Part shown: positions 62,401-64,000 of the stretch, piece by piece | How positions within the stretch are numbered: position 1 is the stretch's first letter | Layout of the letters: each line of letters begins with the position of its first letter | Notes under the pieces: model-generated | What the model was told of the DNA's origin: nothing | The model's input: the letters and a program-made list of their open reading frames with translations, nothing else | Database searches by the model: none | Program-made: the position numbers and the translations under genes | DNA from: Sulfurospirillum tamanense | Lineage (GTDB): Bacteria > Campylobacterota > Campylobacteria > Campylobacterales > Campylobacteraceae | Length of the DNA: 64,000 bases | Assembly (NCBI RefSeq): GCF_016937535.1 | Contig: NZ_JAFHKK010000013.1 | Coordinates: 1-64,000 of the forward strand | Reading direction: 5' to 3'

Positions 62401-64000
62401 ATGAATTTTTTTGAACATCAAGACCGCGCCAAGCAAAAAACCACCCACTTGGTGCTCCTCTTTGGCCTTGGCGTCTTAGCACTCATCGCTTCTGTTAGCG
62501 CCATTGTGGTCTTTGCCTTTGCCTCTTTGGATGCAAATACAGCCTATCTTTTCCAAACTGAGGGCGCGCGCGCTTTGCTTGCCCCTGAAGTACTCACGCT
62601 CCTTTACACTGTGGGTGCAGGGGTGATTGTCATCGTTTTATTGGGGATGTTTTTTAAAAACATGCAACTCAAAGGCGGGGGTAAAAACGTGGCTGAGAGC
62701 CTTGGAGGGAGACTGCTCAACCCCAACACCCAAGACCCCCATGAACGCCGCGCTCTCAATGTTGTCGAAGAGATGGCCATCGCCTCAGGCATAGGTGTGC
62801 CGCCTGTGTATTTGCTCGAAGAAGAAGGCATCAACGCTTTTGCCGCGGGTTACGGTCAACACGACGCTGTTATAGGTCTCACGCGCGGGTGCATCACCCA
62901 CCTAAACCGCGACGAACTCCAAGGGGTCATCGCCCATGAGTTTAGCCACATCTTTCATGGCGATATGCGCCTTAATATGCGCCTTGTGGCATGGTTGTAC
63001 GGCATCATCCTCATTGGACTCATTGGGCGCATCGTCTTTCGCTTGGCCGCTTCAAGCGGACGCAGTCGGGGGAAAAATGACAACAAAGCCCCGATTCTTA
63101 TCGCAGGGGTTGCCCTCATAGTCGCAGGGTACGCGGGGTCTTTTTTTGGTGGGCTCATTCGCGCAGCCCTCAGTCGCCAACGGGAATACCTCGCCGATGC
63201 TTCCGCGGTGCAATACACCAGAAACCCCATAGGTATCGCAGGAGCCCTTAAAAAAATAGGTGCGTCCAGTCACGGCACTGCATTAAAGAGTTCTGGCGCA
63301 TCGGAGTTTAGCCATCTTTTTTTCGGCGAAGCCTTGCCAAGTGGTTTTTTAGGACTCATGGCAACTCACCCACCATTAAACGAGCGCATCAAACGCATTG
63401 AGCCAGGCTGGGATGGGAGTTTTGCCACGCCCTCATCCCAAACACCAAAGCAAAGTACCAAAACCCATTTAAACGGCAAAAGCATCGCCACAGCCGCCGT
63501 ATTGGCCGCCCTAGGCCAAGTAGGAGAAATCCACGAACAAAACCTCCACGACGCCCAAACACTTTTGTCCCATTACGACCCTCTTTTGCTCAATGCAGCG
63601 CACGAACCTTTACTTGCTCAGGTGTTGATGTATGGCCTTTTACAAAGCAAAGATAGCGCCATCAGGCTCGCTCAACACGCTCTTTTGAAAGAAAAAATTA
63701 GCCATCTTCCCGAGGCAAAAACACTGCTTTTGCACCTTGAAACCCTTGAAACAGAACACATCTTACCATTGGTGGAACTCTCCTTGCCTGCGCTTAAAAC
63801 CCTTAGTGCCACGCAACAAAATACCTTTGAACACACCCTTAAAACACTCATCAAAATTGATGGCAAAGTCAACGCCCTTGAATGGTCAGTTTACACCATT
63901 CTCACCCAATCTTTCAAAGGTAAAGCACCCCAAAGTGGGCACAAAACACTCCTTACATGTAAAGCTCACGCGCAAATGGCATTAAGCGTGCTTGCTCACG
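62401..64000 (+). CDS. M48-family metalloprotease (HtpX-like), partial at the window end
   Basis: At least 533 residues; no stop before the end of the window. Membrane segments at about 17-41 and 63-83 precede the zinc motif HEFSH (179-183) and two more segments; the third zinc ligand Glu lies in REYLADASAV. A long soluble tail follows residue 335, helical and unlike classic HtpX. It begins 2 bases after lemA. The palindrome (63953-63962) encodes LTCK. Confidence 0.92.
   Translation, partial: MNFFEHQDRAKQKTTHLVLLFGLGVLALIASVSAIVVFAFASLDANTAYLFQTEGARALLAPEVLTLLYTVGAGVIVIVLLGMFFKNMQLKGGGKNVAESLGGRLLNPNTQDPHERRALNVVEEMAIASGIGVPPVYLLEEEGINAFAAGYGQHDAVIGLTRGCITHLNRDELQGVIAHEFSHIFHGDMRLNMRLVAWLYGIILIGLIGRIVFRLAASSGRSRGKNDNKAPILIAGVALIVAGYAGSFFGGLIRAALSRQREYLADASAVQYTRNPIGIAGALKKIGASSHGTALKSSGASEFSHLFFGEALPSGFLGLMATHPPLNERIKRIEPGWDGSFATPSSQTPKQSTKTHLNGKSIATAAVLAALGQVGEIHEQNLHDAQTLLSHYDPLLLNAAHEPLLAQVLMYGLLQSKDSAIRLAQHALLKEKISHLPEAKTLLLHLETLETEHILPLVELSLPALKTLSATQQNTFEHTLKTLIKIDGKVNALEWSVYTILTQSFKGKAPQSGHKTLLTCKAHAQMALSVLAH

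Larger units (their letters stand above)
1647..63962. repeat. Window-wide iterated palindrome TTACATGTAA (about 40 exact copies)
   Basis: Exact copies start at 1647, 3090, 7244, 8399, 11149, 11333, 14748, 17368, 18987, 19240, 24212, 24483, 24763, 26548, 29614, 32263, 34375, 36739, 39392, 40326, 40491, 43973, 44911, 45314, 45636, 48745, 49691, 50645, 51038, 51664, 52891, 54970, 56135, 57112, 57432, 59783, 61442, 61464, 61733 and 63953. One-base variants start at 4295, 11408, 38568, 40871, 44776 and 57783. Flanks extend to CYTTACATGTAARG in most copies. Thirty exact copies lie in genes, nine between genes and one in rnpB. The list was made by eye and may miss a few. Confidence 0.9.

Noticed and set aside
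1647-63962. The palindrome as a transposable or REP-type insertion
   Set aside because: Copies lack target duplications or length changes in the paralogue test, and the unit is too short and uniform.
1647-63962. The palindrome as parS, or a regulator operon box
   Set aside because: There are too many copies, evenly spread and mostly inside genes, for a partition site or a normal regulon.
1-64000. CRISPR arrays, tRNAs, rRNA, insertion sequences
   Set aside because: No spaced repeat array, cloverleaf, rRNA segment or transposase was recognised.

Overview
The window looks like chromosome of a Campylobacterota (epsilonproteobacterial) species, most likely Sulfurospirillum or a close relative. 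Evidence: scattered flagellar genes in small operons (fliP-motB-motA, flgI-flgJ-flgM-flgN-flgK, flaG-fliD-fliS), a FlgJ without a muramidase domain, an AapJQMP amino-acid transporter, an IorAB/PaaK aromatic-acid module, and T-rich promoters with good -10 boxes but weak -35 boxes. No rRNA, tRNA, CRISPR array, prophage core or insertion sequence was seen. One RNA gene, rnpB, is clear.

Layout. 0.1-4 kb: an FtsX-type ABC export operon with two unknown membrane proteins, then a DMT permease. 4-7.1 kb (minus): cvfB, fliP, motB, motA. 7.3-13.7 kb (plus): a housekeeping run glmU, coaBC, unknown, uppS, prepilin peptidase, LptF-like, truA. 13.7-25.1 kb (minus): nagZ, gpsA, gatB, thiE-like, atpB, DUF2400, an orphan DppC-type permease, the flgK-to-flgI cluster, rsmD and an unknown. 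25.5-29.6 kb: aapJQMP. 29.7-32.4 kb: flaG, fliD, fliS, fliT-like. 32.4-40.3 kb: a sodium:solute symporter with a 56-residue accessory protein, divergent from iorA-iorB and two tandem PaaK ligase + ACT-protein modules. 40.6-44.8 kb: a PhnDCEE-type transporter with a HAD phosphatase. 44.8-46.7 kb: a radical-SAM DNA-metabolism pair. 46.9-48.5 kb: purK-purE. 48.5-48.9 kb: rnpB. 48.9-52.9 kb: small metabolic genes. 53.1-56.1 kb: an AT-richer accessory patch (toxin-antitoxin pair, KilA-N protein, pentapeptide-repeat membrane protein). 56.2-64 kb: truD, thiL, a cysteine-poor SdhB/SdhE-like fusion, a uracil-DNA glycosylase, a periplasmic-binding-fold protein, ybgC, lemA and an M48 protease that runs off the end.

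Two signals stand out. First, the 10-bp palindrome TTACATGTAA occurs about 40 times by eye (chance expectation well below one), usually inside a longer CYTTACATGTAARG. It lies inside genes, between genes and inside rnpB. In genes it is read as LHV(K/R/S) or (F/L)TCK; its third frame contains a stop and is used only where a gene ends. A paralogue comparison shows it replacing sequence without a length change. It behaves like a genome-wide iterated sequence signal, comparable to cyanobacterial HIP1 or DNA-uptake sequences. Second, the gene at 58.2-59.4 kb looks like a fusion of a succinate/fumarate-reductase iron-sulfur subunit with an HdrB/SdhE CCG domain from which nearly all cluster-binding cysteines are gone.
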